Shown: positions 25,577 to 34,512 of the stretch, piece by piece | How positions within the stretch are numbered: position 1 is the first letter of the stretch | How the letters are laid out: each line of letters starts with the position of its first letter | Assembly (NCBI RefSeq): GCF_017643475.1 | Contig: NZ_JAEPNI010000001.1 | Span: 992,001-1,056,000, forward strand | DNA length: 64,000 bases | Origin: Maricaulis sp. | GTDB taxonomy: Bacteria > Pseudomonadota > Alphaproteobacteria > Caulobacterales > Maricaulaceae | Reading direction: 5' to 3' | Notes under the pieces: model-generated | Databases searched by the model: none | The model's input: the letters and a program-made list of their open reading frames with translations, nothing else | Told to the model about the DNA's origin: nothing | Made by a program: the position numbers and the translations under genes

Positions 25577-26381
25577 CCCGGCCCAGGATCACGGAGCGAC
25601 GCCGTCTGCGCACGGCGTCGTTTCCGCTTCCCTGTGTGCGGACGCCTATGTGCTCGCCCTGTTCGGTCCGGGCGAGATCCAGGCGCTGTCCTGGCAGGTC
25701 GACCAGCCGGTTTCTGCCGCACCGGACTGGGCGCGCGGCTATCCTCAGGCCTGGGCGGATGCAGAACGTCTCTATCATCTCGATCCGGCGTTGGTCGTAT
25801 TCGGACCGGGGGAGGGGGCCGGGCTCGCGCCCTTGCTCGCCGCGGCCGGTATCGATGTCGTCCAGCTTCAATGGGGCGAGGATTTCGCCACGGTGCGCGC
25901 AAATATCTCCCTGCTAGGCGAGGCCGCGGACCTTGTCGCACAAGCGGATGAGCAGATCGCCACGCTGGACACCCGTCTGGCCGAGCTGGAAGCGCGGTCC
26001 GTGCAACGGCGGGATGAGACGCGCGTTTTCTACCTCTCATCATCCGGAGGTTCAGCCGGTGTCGGCACATATGTTGATGCAGCCATTACTGCTGCAGGCG
26101 GGATCAATCTGATGACCGAACGCGGCGGGCGGAGCTGGACCCGATCCGACCCGGAACTGGTGCTGGGGCTGGCGGCGGATCTGGTGGTCACCAGCTTTTT
26201 TGCGGACGGTTATCACGGTCGTCTCAACCGGGCGCGCTATCATGCCGCCTATGATGACCTGCTCGAGGCCGGCACGCGTATCGAAATTCCCAGTGGCGAC
26301 TGGCCCTGTGCCGGCCCGCGTCTGATCCATGCGGCAGAGGCGATCGCCGATGCGCTGGACGAAATGACGGTGCTGCAATGA
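25512..26381 (+). CDS. btuF: Periplasmic cobalamin-binding protein
   Basis: About 289 residues from an ATG at 25512 nested in the 3' end of btuB, with GAGGAAT before it. A signal peptide (about 1-24, SPA|QDH) is followed by the two-lobed helical-backbone fold of Fe3+/B12 binding proteins: VVSASLCADAYVLALFGP, LYHLDPALVVFGPGEGAGL, LSSSGGSAGVGTYVDAAI and GGRSWTRSDPELVLGLAADLVV. It delivers cobalamin to BtuCD. The frame is open further upstream to 25455, but the signal peptide argues for 25512. The stop overlaps btuC by 4 bp. Confidence 0.88.
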   Translation: MSSAITHVVAALSLAFVSITASPAQDHGATPSAHGVVSASLCADAYVLALFGPGEIQALSWQVDQPVSAAPDWARGYPQAWADAERLYHLDPALVVFGPGEGAGLAPLLAAAGIDVVQLQWGEDFATVRANISLLGEAADLVAQADEQIATLDTRLAELEARSVQRRDETRVFYLSSSGGSAGVGTYVDAAITAAGGINLMTERGGRSWTRSDPELVLGLAADLVVTSFFADGYHGRLNRARYHAAYDDLLEAGTRIEIPSGDWPCAGPRLIHAAEAIADALDEMTVLQ

Positions 26382-27364
26382 AATCGCGTCATCTGATTGC
26401 TCTTGTCGGTCTCGTCATTCTGGCCGTATTGGCCAATCTTCTCGTCAGCCGGGATGGATTGTTGTTAGGTGCCTTTGGCGATCTGCTTCGAGGTGAGGAA
26501 AGCCTGGGCACTAGAATCCTGGCCGAGCTTCGTTTTCCACGCGCCATTCTGGGTGCCCTGGTTGGGGCGGGGCTGGGCGCCAGCGGCGCTGCGCTGCAAG
26601 GCTTCTTCCGCAATCCGCTGGCCGATCCGGGCATTGTCGGTGTCTCTGCTTCATCAGGCCTGGGCGCGGTCATCGCGCTCTATTTCGGCCTGGCCGGTAT
26701 TTCCCTGCTGATGATACCCATGGCGGCGGCCCTGGGCGGGTTGGTCGGTGTCGGGTTCCTGCTTTTGCTGGCGGGCCGCAGGGCCAGTTCCACGACACTC
26801 ATACTATCCGGCGTCGCTGTCAGTGCAGTCGCCTCTTCCATGACGGCATTGTTGATGAATCTCAGCCCCAATCCCTGGGCGCTGGCCGAGATCGCCTACT
26901 GGCTGATGGGGTCACTGGCTGATGCCAACTGGAATGAGGTGCGTTTTGCCGCGCCGCTGATCCTGGCCGGCACGACCCTGCTTGTCCTGGTGCGCAATGA
27001 TCTCGATCCACTGAGTTTGGGCGAAGAGACGGCCCGCAGCCTCGGCGTCAACCTGCCCTGGCTGAGGCTGGCGATTGTTTTGGGCAGTGCGCTGGCTGTC
27101 GGAGGCGGTGTCGCTGTTGCCGGTGCGATCGGCTTTATCGGACTTGTCGTGCCCCATCTCCTGCGTCCCTTCGTGGCCTCGCGTCCAGCGGCCCTACTGC
27201 TGCCGTCAGCGCTGGGAGGGGCAGCCCTTCTCAGCCTTGCGGATGTCGGCACGCGCCTCCTGTCCGGGCCGGGTATCCCGCTTTATCTGGGAGTTCTGAC
27301 GGCCCTGCTTGGAGCGCCCTTCTTTGTCTGGCTGGTCCGATCAACACAGGGAAGAGCGCCATGA
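26378..27364 (+). CDS. btuC: Cobalamin ABC transporter permease
   Basis: 328 residues of almost continuous TM helices (about ten), the FecCD/BtuC permease family. Seen: LAELRFPRAILGALVGAGLGASGAALQG with its coupling-helix neighbourhood, NPLADPGIVGVSASSGLGAV, and GFIGLVVPHLLRPF, the strongest signature of the family. It overlaps btuF by 4 bp at its start and btuD by 4 bp at its end, so all three are translationally coupled. Confidence 0.93.
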   Translation: MKSRHLIALVGLVILAVLANLLVSRDGLLLGAFGDLLRGEESLGTRILAELRFPRAILGALVGAGLGASGAALQGFFRNPLADPGIVGVSASSGLGAVIALYFGLAGISLLMIPMAAALGGLVGVGFLLLLAGRRASSTTLILSGVAVSAVASSMTALLMNLSPNPWALAEIAYWLMGSLADANWNEVRFAAPLILAGTTLLVLVRNDLDPLSLGEETARSLGVNLPWLRLAIVLGSALAVGGGVAVAGAIGFIGLVVPHLLRPFVASRPAALLLPSALGGAALLSLADVGTRLLSGPGIPLYLGVLTALLGAPFFVWLVRSTQGRAP

Positions 27365-28122
27365 GCCAGCTCGAACTTTCTGGTCTATGCGCCCAATACG
27401 ACGGTGCGCCGGTTCTGCACGAGGCCAGTCTTTCGGCCGGTGCCGGCCAGGTCGTGGCGCTGGTCGGTCCCAATGGCGCGGGCAAGTCGACCCTGCTTCG
27501 CTGTGCAGGCGGGTTGCTGGCTCCGTCGCAGGGACAGGCACTGCTGGATGGTCAAGCGATCACTGCGCTGGCAGACCGGGGCCGCGCGCGGCGCATCGCC
27601 TATCTGGCCGCTGACACGTCAGTGGCCTGGTCGCTGGAAGTCGAGCGTCTTGTGGCGCTGGGGCGTGCCCCCTTCCTGCAACCGCTACGCCGGATGAGCA
27701 CCGAGGATGAGGCTGCGATCACAAGCGCGATGGAAGCGGCGGATATCACGCATCTGACCGGCCGTCGGGTTGATTCTCTGTCATCGGGTGAGCGTGCCCG
27801 TGTCCATCTGGCTCGTGTGCTTGCGACCGGGGCGGATCTGATCCTGCTCGATGAACCCATTGCAGCACTGGACCCGCGGCATCAATTGCGGGTGATGGAG
27901 ATTGTCCGCGCCTCTGCTCGCCAGGGGGCGATCGTCGTCATGGCGATCCATGCGCTGGATCTGGCCGTACGTTATGCCGACCATGTCGTGGTGATGGATG
28001 AGGGGCGGGTACGGGCGCAGGGCAGTGCCCATGAGGCCCTGACCGCAGAACTGCTCGCAGATGTATTCGGTATTGCCGTGGATGGCGGTCTGAAACCCAG
28101 CGCTGCCCGCCTTATCGATTAA
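27361..28122 (+). CDS. btuD: Cobalamin ABC transporter ATPase
   Basis: 253 residues. Walker A is VGPNGAGKSTLLR (about 36-48), the Q-loop region follows, the signature is LSSGERARVHLARVLA, Walker B is LILLDEPIAALD, and the switch His is in VVMAIHALDLAVRYAD. It is a standard ABC ATPase of the FecE/BtuD group and powers uptake with BtuC. It is the last gene of the riboswitch-controlled operon; its stop overlaps the convergent mrp stop by 4 bp. Confidence 0.93.
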   Translation: MSQLELSGLCAQYDGAPVLHEASLSAGAGQVVALVGPNGAGKSTLLRCAGGLLAPSQGQALLDGQAITALADRGRARRIAYLAADTSVAWSLEVERLVALGRAPFLQPLRRMSTEDEAAITSAMEAADITHLTGRRVDSLSSGERARVHLARVLATGADLILLDEPIAALDPRHQLRVMEIVRASARQGAIVVMAIHALDLAVRYADHVVVMDEGRVRAQGSAHEALTAELLADVFGIAVDGGLKPSAARLID

Positions 28123-29198
28123 TCGAAAACGATTTCCGGCAGGGGTTTGGAGGCCTCGTCAGCAGCGGCAAGAGCGGCCTGTGCCGTCTTCAGAAATGCC
28201 GTGGCGATCGGGCCGTCATCCAGAGCGATCGGCTGGCCGGCGTCGGAGCGCGTCCGCAGGTCCGGATGCAGCGGAATTTCGCCGAGGAATTGCGCACCGA
28301 TCTTCTCCGCTTCCGCCTTGGCACCGCCTGAGCCGAAGATGTGGCTGCCCTCACCACAATGCGGACAGATGAAGATGGACATGTTCTCCACCACCCCAAG
28401 GACTGGAACGTGGGTCTGCTCAAACAGGCCGATTGCCTTTCGGGCATCATCCAGCGCCAGGTCCTGGGGCGTGGAGACAATGACAGCACCATCCACTGGC
28501 AGGTCCTGGGCGATGGCCAGCTGCGCGTCGCCAGTGCCCGGCGGCATGTCGAGGATCAACACGTCCAGCCCACCCCAGTCGGTATCGGTCATGAACTGGC
28601 GAATGGCGCCCTGGACCATGGGGCCGCGCCAGACAACCGGGGCGCCCGGTTTGACGACAAAACCCATGGAGATGATGGCGACACCATGCGCAGTAATCGG
28701 CTGGACGCCTGCGTCGGTCTTGCGCAGGCCCGGAACGTCATTCAGTCCGAACAGGCGCGGTGCTGACGGGCCGTAGATATCGGCATCCAGGAGGCCGACC
28801 TTCATGCCGGACTTGGCCAGCGCGGCAGCGAGATTGGCTGCGACGGTGGACTTGCCCACCCCGCCCTTGCCGGACGCAACGGCGATGACATGACGCGCCG
28901 GTTTGCTGGCCGGTGCCGCCTGTTTCGGTTGGCGCTGTTTCGGAGCGGGTTTGGCCTCGGACTTGTGGGCCGTCATGACGGTGCGAACGCGATCAACGCC
29001 CTCAATCCCGGTTACCGCAGGTTCGATCTCTTCACGCAGGCGATCCAGATCGGGATCGCCGGCTACCGGCGGGGTCAGGATGACGGTCGCCGTGTCACCG
29101 GCAATGGCTGCGCTGTCGACACGCTTGGCATCGAGGATATTCCGACCGGACTGGCGTTCGATCACGGTTTCCAGGGCGGCTTTGAGGCGTGCGTCCAT
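28119..29198 (-). CDS. mrp: Mrp/NBP35-family iron-sulfur carrier ATPase
   Basis: 359 residues. An N-terminal MIP18/DUF59 domain (1-78), a Lys/Pro/Ala-rich linker (80-101), then the ParA-like P-loop domain with deviant Walker A GKGGVGKST at 110-118, DADIYGPSAPRLFG, LDMPPGTGDAQL and the CxxC pair in FICPHCGEGS that ligates a bridging [4Fe-4S] cluster between subunits. It transfers Fe-S clusters to apoproteins. It is convergent with btuD and upstream (minus strand) of nothing obvious in operon. Confidence 0.93.
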   Translation of the reverse strand: MDARLKAALETVIERQSGRNILDAKRVDSAAIAGDTATVILTPPVAGDPDLDRLREEIEPAVTGIEGVDRVRTVMTAHKSEAKPAPKQRQPKQAAPASKPARHVIAVASGKGGVGKSTVAANLAAALAKSGMKVGLLDADIYGPSAPRLFGLNDVPGLRKTDAGVQPITAHGVAIISMGFVVKPGAPVVWRGPMVQGAIRQFMTDTDWGGLDVLILDMPPGTGDAQLAIAQDLPVDGAVIVSTPQDLALDDARKAIGLFEQTHVPVLGVVENMSIFICPHCGEGSHIFGSGGAKAEAEKIGAQFLGEIPLHPDLRTRSDAGQPIALDDGPIATAFLKTAQAALAAADEASKPLPEIVFD

Positions 29199-29290
29199 GT
29201 CATCTCTCCATTGGCGCGAGAGACATAGGCACTTTTGGGCGCAGACAGAAGTCCTGTTGCTGCTTTAGCCGGTGACCTGGAGGAAGTGGA

Positions 29291-29365
29291 TGGTGGGCGA
29301 TACTGGGATTGAACCAGTGACCCCTTCGATGTCAACGAAGTGCTCTCCCGCTGAGCTAATCGCCC
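29291..29365 (-). tRNA. tRNA-Val (GAC anticodon)
   Basis: 75 nt on the minus strand with CCA encoded. The acceptor stem GGGCGAT pairs with ATCGCCC, the D-arm is TTAGCTCAGCGGGAGAGC, the anticodon loop TTGACAT is closed by CTTCG/CGAAG (anticodon GAC, reads GUC/GUU), and the T-arm carries GGTTCAATCC. All cloverleaf positions fit. It lies between mrp and the large TonB receptor. Confidence 0.96.
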
Positions 29366-29668
29366 ATCCGTTTGGGAGCCGGGTGTTTAGCCTTCCTTTT
29401 CGGGCGAGGCAAGGTGTTGATCTGCAGCTTGTCGGATTGTTTGCAGTAGGCTCGGCACGCTGGCGGCCGCGGCTGTAATGTTTGTTGACATTATTGCAAC
29501 ACCCGGAGCGCGCAATGCAACGAACGACCCGATTTTGCTGACTAAGGGCTTGCAGGGGAAGGCTTTCGGCTATCTTCTGCCAATGTGCAGGGGAGACTCT
29601 GTCACAAGCTGAGTGTTCCGGGGGCAAAACGGACGCTCAGGCTTCTAAAAGTCATAAGGGGTAAGATC
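29366..29668. other. Intergenic leader of the large TonB receptor
   Basis: About 300 bp between tRNA-Val and the TonB receptor start. A TTGACA at 29485-29490 is a good -35, but no clear -10 follows at normal spacing. Near the end lies AAGGGGTAAGA, the extended ribosome site of the receptor, which recurs before the 1638-residue surface protein. No gene is seen. Confidence 0.45.
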
Positions 29669-32600
29669 GTGACAATTTTTGCAGATAAAGAGCGCCTTCT
29701 GCGTTCGACTATCCTTGCAGGTGTCGCTGCGTTGACGATGGGCGCCCAGCCTGTCTTCGCACAAGACGTTCAGCAAACACCTGACGCCGAGGAAGAAGAA
29801 GACGAAGATAGCGAAGTAGAAGATCGCATCGTCGTAACAGGCTCGCGCATCGCGCGCTCCGAATTCACCACCATCTCTCCGGTTCAGGTTCTCTCGGGTG
29901 AAGTTTCCCGCGACCTCGGCCTGATCGATGCTGATGACGTTCTCAACCAGCTGACGGTTGTTCAGGGTCAGCAGACCGACCTGGCCGTTTCCACGGTTAT
30001 CCAGCCGGAACAGGCTTTCACGACCTTTGGTTCTGTGACGCCGTCCCTGCGTGGTCTGGGTTCTTACATCACGGGTCGTTCTCGTAACCTGGTCATGATC
30101 AATGGCCGTCGTTATGGCCCGATCGGTGTTGGTGGTGCTCCGGCTAACCCGGACATCTCCCTGATCCCGGGTTCCATGATCAGCCGCGTTGAGGTTCTGC
30201 TTGACGGTGCGTCTTCCGTATACGGTTCTGACGCCATCGCCGGTGTTATCAACTACATCCTGCGTGATGATGTTGACGGCTTCGAGCTGAACGTCACGCA
30301 CTCCACGCCGGAAATCGGCCATGGCCGTCAGAGCGTTGTCTCTGGTGCCTTCGGTGTCGATGCTGACCGTGGTTTCGTCAATGTTGGTTTTGAATACAAC
30401 ATCCAGGACTCTGTAACCCGCTTCGACCGTCGTTCCATCAACGGCGCTGACGAGCTGGGCATTTACTGTGACCCGGAATTGGAGATCGACACGAACACGG
30501 GCGAAATCTTCCGTGGTTGTTCCAACTTCCTGGCTGGTTTCGCGATCTTCGGACCGACCGGAGGTACGTTCCCGACCCTTGATGGTACCACGAACATCGG
30601 TATCCCGGGCTGGGCTAACTACAACCTGCCGCCGTACGACTCCGCTGGTTTCTTCGGTGCAACCAACGATCCGTATGCGCGTTCCCACCCGCAGGATCAG
30701 TTCGCTACGCTGGTTCCGGACCAGACCCGTTTCAGCCTGTACGCTACGGGTGAATACGATCTGGACGGTTACTCCAACCCGAACCTGTACTTCGAGTTCA
30801 ACTACTCTGAGCGCAACATCGAGACGGTTGGTTATAACCAGGGCGTTCTGGAAGTCACCGCTGACACCCCCGGCAACCCGGGCCTCGGCGACACGCTTCT
30901 GGTTCACTTCATCCGCCAGGAAATCGATCAGAACCTGACGGTTGCTCGTGGTGTATTCGGTGTTCGCGGCGATCTGCCGTTCATGGATGATCTGGGTCCG
31001 CTGTCCAACTGGACCTACGACACCAGCTTCATGATGCACCGTTCGCGCGGTACGCAGCGCAACTACGGTGACCTGCGTGCGAACAACACGGCGCGTATCC
31101 TGAATGGTTCGTTCGACAATAACGGTCTGTTTGTCTGTGCTCTCGACGAGACCATTGCACAGCCGACACGTCCGAATGGCAGCTTCACCACGCCGCCGAC
31201 GATTTGTCCGGAAGTGAACTTCTTCGATCCGGCATTTATCCTGACGGGCCGCTTCAATGACCAGGCCAGCAACGACTTCATCCTGGGTACTGCTATGCAG
31301 AACACCCTGGTTGACCAGCTGACCTATTCTGCCATCGCCACGGGTGATCTCTTCGACATCCCGACCGGCGGTACGGCTGCTGCGGTTATCGGTTTCGAGC
31401 ACCGCACTGACGTCATCGAGACCCAGAACGCATCCCTGACGGCTGAACCGAATGCGTTCAACAGCCTGAACACGGATGTTGGTTCCACCGGTCAGCGTCG
31501 TCTGTGGGAAGGCTTCTTCGAGGCCAGCTTCCCGCTGCTCGAAGGTCACGCTTTCGCCGAGAACCTGCAGCTCGACATTGCTGCTCGTTACACGGACGAG
31601 GAGTTCTTCGGTAACGCTTGGACTTACCAGGTCAAGGGTGAGTGGGCTCCGGTTGATTGGCTGAGCTTTGCAGCTGGTTTCGGTACGTCCTATCGCGCTC
31701 CGGATACCGGTGAGCAGTTCGGTACGGGTATCGCATTTGCGTCCCTGAGCCGTGCTGACCCGTGTCTGCCGTCCACCCAAACCCTGCAGACGGACCCGAA
31801 CACAGGCCTGATTATCTATGATCAGTCTCGGGACGAGCGTCAGCAGTCTATCATCGATCTGTGTGACGCAATCGGCGTATCCCTGCCGTCCGGCCCGAAT
31901 GATGTTGATGGCGCTGCTGCCCTCGGCCTCTTCGGTATCGGTGAAGTCGGTGCTTCCTTCCAGAACTTCTCGGTTCTGACCTCCAACGGTGGTTCCACCG
32001 ATGTTGGTCCGGAGACCTCCGAGGCCATGTTCGCGAAGATCACCTTCCAGCAGCCGTGGTTCGACAGCTTCAACTTCAATGCATCTGTCAACTACTTCGA
32101 GTACCTGGTGGAAGACTCCATTGGTCAGCTGACCACGGGCCTGATCCTCAGCACTTGTTTCAACGACCCGAACGCTCAGGCGGTTGGCGTTGGCCAGATC
32201 AACGGTGACCTGTGTCAGTTCCAGTCTCGTGATCCGGTCACGGGCCTCCTGACGGGTGTGAACGAAGCCTCGTTCAACTTGGGTGCGATCACCTCTCGCG
32301 GTATCGACCTGAACATGACGTTCAGCATGGATCTGACGGATCTTCCGGAAATCGGCGAGTTCTTCGCGCCGGGCGGTGATCCGATCAACATGTCCATGAC
32401 GTACCGTGGCACGACCTCGTTCGAGAACGACGAAGATATCTCCGGTGACGGATCCTTCGACGTGAACCTCGGCGAGTTCGGCTTCCCGGAGCACCAGATC
32501 AACTTCACGACCCAGCTCGGCTGGCGTGACTTCCGTATCCTCCACCGCTTCCGCTACAGCGAAGCAACCTTCAACGGAAACGATCCGTTCGGTGGTGGTA

Positions 32601-32875
32601 ACGTTTGTGTACCGACGCTTCTTGCTCGCGATCCGAACGCGGACACGAGCGGTTGTACCGAGTACATCGATCTGCCGGCTGTTGAGCTGCATGACCTGAC
32701 CGGTACTTGGACGACAGGTTCCTGGGTCCTGCGCATGGGTGTTCAGAACGTCTTCGACGAAGTCGTCGTCCGTGACCCCGCCATCGCTGGCGATGGTGGT
32801 ACGGGTACGCCGTTCGGTCTGGGTTACTCCATGAACGGCCGTACGTTCTTCGCGAACGTCATCAAGCAGTTCTAA
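29669..32875 (+). CDS. Large TonB-dependent receptor
   Basis: 1068 residues from a GTG (AAGGGG 9 bp before). A signal peptide ends FA|QDV; an acidic linker (EEEEDEDSEVED) leads to the TonB box/plug RIVVTGSRIARSEF, NLVMINGRRYGPIG and VEVLLDGASSVYGSDAIAGVINYILR, then a large barrel ending GRTFFANVIKQF. It is the Caulobacterales-type long receptor, substrate unknown. Codons end in T far more than in neighbours (GGT, GTT, GCT, CGT), the mark of very high expression in this genome. The bias also leaves a stop-free antisense frame of 1110 codons, which I treat as an artefact. A strong terminator follows. Confidence 0.92.
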   Translation: MTIFADKERLLRSTILAGVAALTMGAQPVFAQDVQQTPDAEEEEDEDSEVEDRIVVTGSRIARSEFTTISPVQVLSGEVSRDLGLIDADDVLNQLTVVQGQQTDLAVSTVIQPEQAFTTFGSVTPSLRGLGSYITGRSRNLVMINGRRYGPIGVGGAPANPDISLIPGSMISRVEVLLDGASSVYGSDAIAGVINYILRDDVDGFELNVTHSTPEIGHGRQSVVSGAFGVDADRGFVNVGFEYNIQDSVTRFDRRSINGADELGIYCDPELEIDTNTGEIFRGCSNFLAGFAIFGPTGGTFPTLDGTTNIGIPGWANYNLPPYDSAGFFGATNDPYARSHPQDQFATLVPDQTRFSLYATGEYDLDGYSNPNLYFEFNYSERNIETVGYNQGVLEVTADTPGNPGLGDTLLVHFIRQEIDQNLTVARGVFGVRGDLPFMDDLGPLSNWTYDTSFMMHRSRGTQRNYGDLRANNTARILNGSFDNNGLFVCALDETIAQPTRPNGSFTTPPTICPEVNFFDPAFILTGRFNDQASNDFILGTAMQNTLVDQLTYSAIATGDLFDIPTGGTAAAVIGFEHRTDVIETQNASLTAEPNAFNSLNTDVGSTGQRRLWEGFFEASFPLLEGHAFAENLQLDIAARYTDEEFFGNAWTYQVKGEWAPVDWLSFAAGFGTSYRAPDTGEQFGTGIAFASLSRADPCLPSTQTLQTDPNTGLIIYDQSRDERQQSIIDLCDAIGVSLPSGPNDVDGAAALGLFGIGEVGASFQNFSVLTSNGGSTDVGPETSEAMFAKITFQQPWFDSFNFNASVNYFEYLVEDSIGQLTTGLILSTCFNDPNAQAVGVGQINGDLCQFQSRDPVTGLLTGVNEASFNLGAITSRGIDLNMTFSMDLTDLPEIGEFFAPGGDPINMSMTYRGTTSFENDEDISGDGSFDVNLGEFGFPEHQINFTTQLGWRDFRILHRFRYSEATFNGNDPFGGGNVCVPTLLARDPNADTSGCTEYIDLPAVELHDLTGTWTTGSWVLRMGVQNVFDEVVVRDPAIAGDGGTGTPFGLGYSMNGRTFFANVIKQF

Positions 32876-32899
32876 GACTGGTTGAAACCAAATTGGAAA

Positions 32900-32930
32900 G
32901 GGGCGAGCTTTGCTCGCCCCTTTTTCTTTG
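32900..32930 (+). terminator. Terminator of the large TonB receptor
   Basis: GGGGCGAGC and GCTCGCCCC form a 9-bp stem with a TTT loop, followed by TTTTTCTTT. It is 25 bp after the receptor stop, a classic intrinsic terminator. Confidence 0.92.
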
Positions 32931-32953
32931 CGCGTAGATTGGGGAATCGGGCG

Positions 32954-32994
32954 CAACAAAAAGCCCCGCGGTATCACCGCGGGGCTTTTTGTTG
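32954..32994. terminator. Bidirectional terminator, 19-bp perfect stem
   Basis: Positions 32954-32972 and 32976-32994 are exact complements around ATC. The A5 and T5 runs flanking the GC core let it work on either strand; it ends cpdR transcripts on the minus strand and backs up the receptor terminator on the plus strand. Confidence 0.9.
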
Positions 32995-33010
32995 GTTATC
33001 CCTGAGCTGA

Positions 33011-33376
33011 TCAGGCAGCCATGACACGGGCCACTTCATCAACAAGCTCGCGCAGGTGGAAGGGCTTGGAGAGGACTTTGGCATTGGTTGGCGCACCGGA
33101 ACCGGGATTGAGGGCCACGGCGGCAAAACCTGTGATAAACATGATCTTGAGGGCTGGATCGACCTCGGTCGCGCGACGCGCCAGTTCGATGCCATCAACG
33201 CCAGGCATGACGATATCTGTAAGCAGAAGATCATATTGCGCCGGATTTTTACCGATCGCATCCAGTCCTTCTTCCCCATCCGAACAGACTTTCACCTCAT
33301 GCCCGGCACGCTTGAGTGCCTTGGCGAGGAAGTCCCGCATGGAGTCATCATCTTCGGCTAGAAGGATCTTGGCCAT
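33011..33376 (-). CDS. cpdR: CpdR-type response regulator
   Basis: 121 residues, a single receiver domain and nothing else. The acidic pocket is LLAEDDDS (Asp9-Asp11), the phospho-acceptor is Asp54 in LLLTDIVMPG, and the switch Lys104 is in VLSKPFH. The run ELARRATEVDP and KIMFITGFAAVALN matches CpdR, which in its unphosphorylated state localises ClpXP to the pole and triggers CtrA and PdeA breakdown. The bidirectional hairpin 16 bp downstream terminates it. Identification rests on strong overall likeness from memory. Confidence 0.88.
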   Translation of the reverse strand: MAKILLAEDDDSMRDFLAKALKRAGHEVKVCSDGEEGLDAIGKNPAQYDLLLTDIVMPGVDGIELARRATEVDPALKIMFITGFAAVALNPGSGAPTNAKVLSKPFHLRELVDEVARVMAA

Positions 33377-33494
33377 GGTTTTGTCCCACCCTTGTCAAAT
33401 CACGGATTGGTGGCACCATACATGCCTAAAGTAAAAACCTGCTGAACGGGCTGCATCTCTTGACCGAAACACTGCAGCCGATCACTCTCCGCGC

Positions 33495-34391
33495 ATGAAC
33501 GCGACTCCCTCATCATCGCTCGCAATGGCGCCGACGGCAAATGCTGATATCGACCCGGGTCCTGTAAGCGTGGTGCGGCCGGCGGGCGGGCAGGCTTATC
33601 CCATAGTGGCCAGTTCCCCGCATTCCGGGCGCAACTATCGGGGGGAATTTGAAAATCTGACCCACCACGAACTTGGCGTGTTGCGACGCTCAGAGGATGC
33701 CTATGTTGATCAGCTGATCGAGGGCATTCCGGAACTGGGCATCCCGACGGTCGCCGCGAATTTCCCACGTGTCTTTGTGGATGTGAACCGGGCGGCGGGG
33801 GAGCTGGATCCGGGAATGTACAGTGATCGCGTGCGGGCGGAGCTGATCCGGGACAGTCGCCGCACAGCTTCCGGCCTCGGCGTCATTCCACGTATCAGTG
33901 CAGATGGCCGGCCGCTTTATGGCCGGCGTTTGAAATTTGCAGAGGCCGAACGACGGCTTAAGCGTTGTTACTGGCCCTATCATGATGCCCTGACCGCCCT
34001 GGTTGACGAAACACGGACTAGGTTCGGGGCTGCGGTCCTGCTCGACGTCCACTCCATGCCCCATCAGAGCGCGCGTGGTGCGGATATCGTGCTGGGCGAC
34101 CGTTTCGGCCAGTCCTGTGATCCGCGGGTCAGCGATCTCATCGAAGCCCGATTCCGGGAACAGGGATTTGTAACGGTTAGGAACACTCCCTATGCCGGTG
34201 GACACACCACGGCCTCCTATGGGCGTCCCGAATCGGGCGTGCATGCGATCCAGATCGAGGTGAATCGTAGCCTCTATCTGGACGAAAACAGGGTTCAACC
34301 CACCGCGGGGCTGGATCGCCTGCGCGGCGAATTCTGTCAATTAATCAGCGTGATACGCGAACCACTCACGGCTTGTCTCCCAACGTCATAA
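33495..34391 (+). CDS. N-formylglutamate amidohydrolase family protein
   Basis: 298 residues. The family pattern is clear: VASSPHSGRNY near residue 37, HELGVLRRSEDAYVDQLIEG, NFPRVFVDVNRAAGELDPGMY, and metal-binding DVHSMPHQS, then GGHTTASYGRPESGVHAIQIEVNRSLYLDE. N-formylglutamate deformylases (HutG type) end one branch of histidine degradation, but no hut genes are nearby and the family also includes enzymes of other N-formyl substrates. It is a single gene, divergent from cpdR. Confidence 0.85.
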   Translation: MNATPSSSLAMAPTANADIDPGPVSVVRPAGGQAYPIVASSPHSGRNYRGEFENLTHHELGVLRRSEDAYVDQLIEGIPELGIPTVAANFPRVFVDVNRAAGELDPGMYSDRVRAELIRDSRRTASGLGVIPRISADGRPLYGRRLKFAEAERRLKRCYWPYHDALTALVDETRTRFGAAVLLDVHSMPHQSARGADIVLGDRFGQSCDPRVSDLIEARFREQGFVTVRNTPYAGGHTTASYGRPESGVHAIQIEVNRSLYLDENRVQPTAGLDRLRGEFCQLISVIREPLTACLPTS

Positions 34392-34468
34392 TCATGCCCA
34401 TTTCAGGCGAACACTAGGCAGTGTCTTCGCCCGGCACGCGCTTTGCTCCCCTGTGAGGTGTGCGTCCC

Positions 34469-34481
34469 ATTGCGGCGCAAT
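34469..34481. promoter_or_regulatory. Palindrome upstream of XRE gene
   Basis: ATTGCG-G-CGCAAT, a perfect 6-1-6 inverted repeat 31 bp before the regulator's start. It sits where an autoregulatory operator would be, but no binding is shown. Confidence 0.45.
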
Positions 34482-34512
34482 TTGATACGCGAAGACGAGG
34501 CCGCGAGTAGTT

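Noticed and set aside
29484-29510. A promoter for the TonB receptor built on TTGACA at 29485.
   Set aside because: There is no acceptable -10 box 16-18 bp further on; kept only as a weak note in the intergenic entry.
29645-32977. A 1110-codon open frame on the minus strand, antisense to the large TonB receptor.
   Set aside because: The sequence has no family-like motifs and consists of runs typical of reverse-read GC-rich codons; the plus-strand receptor fits its family completely and its codon bias explains the lack of antisense stops.
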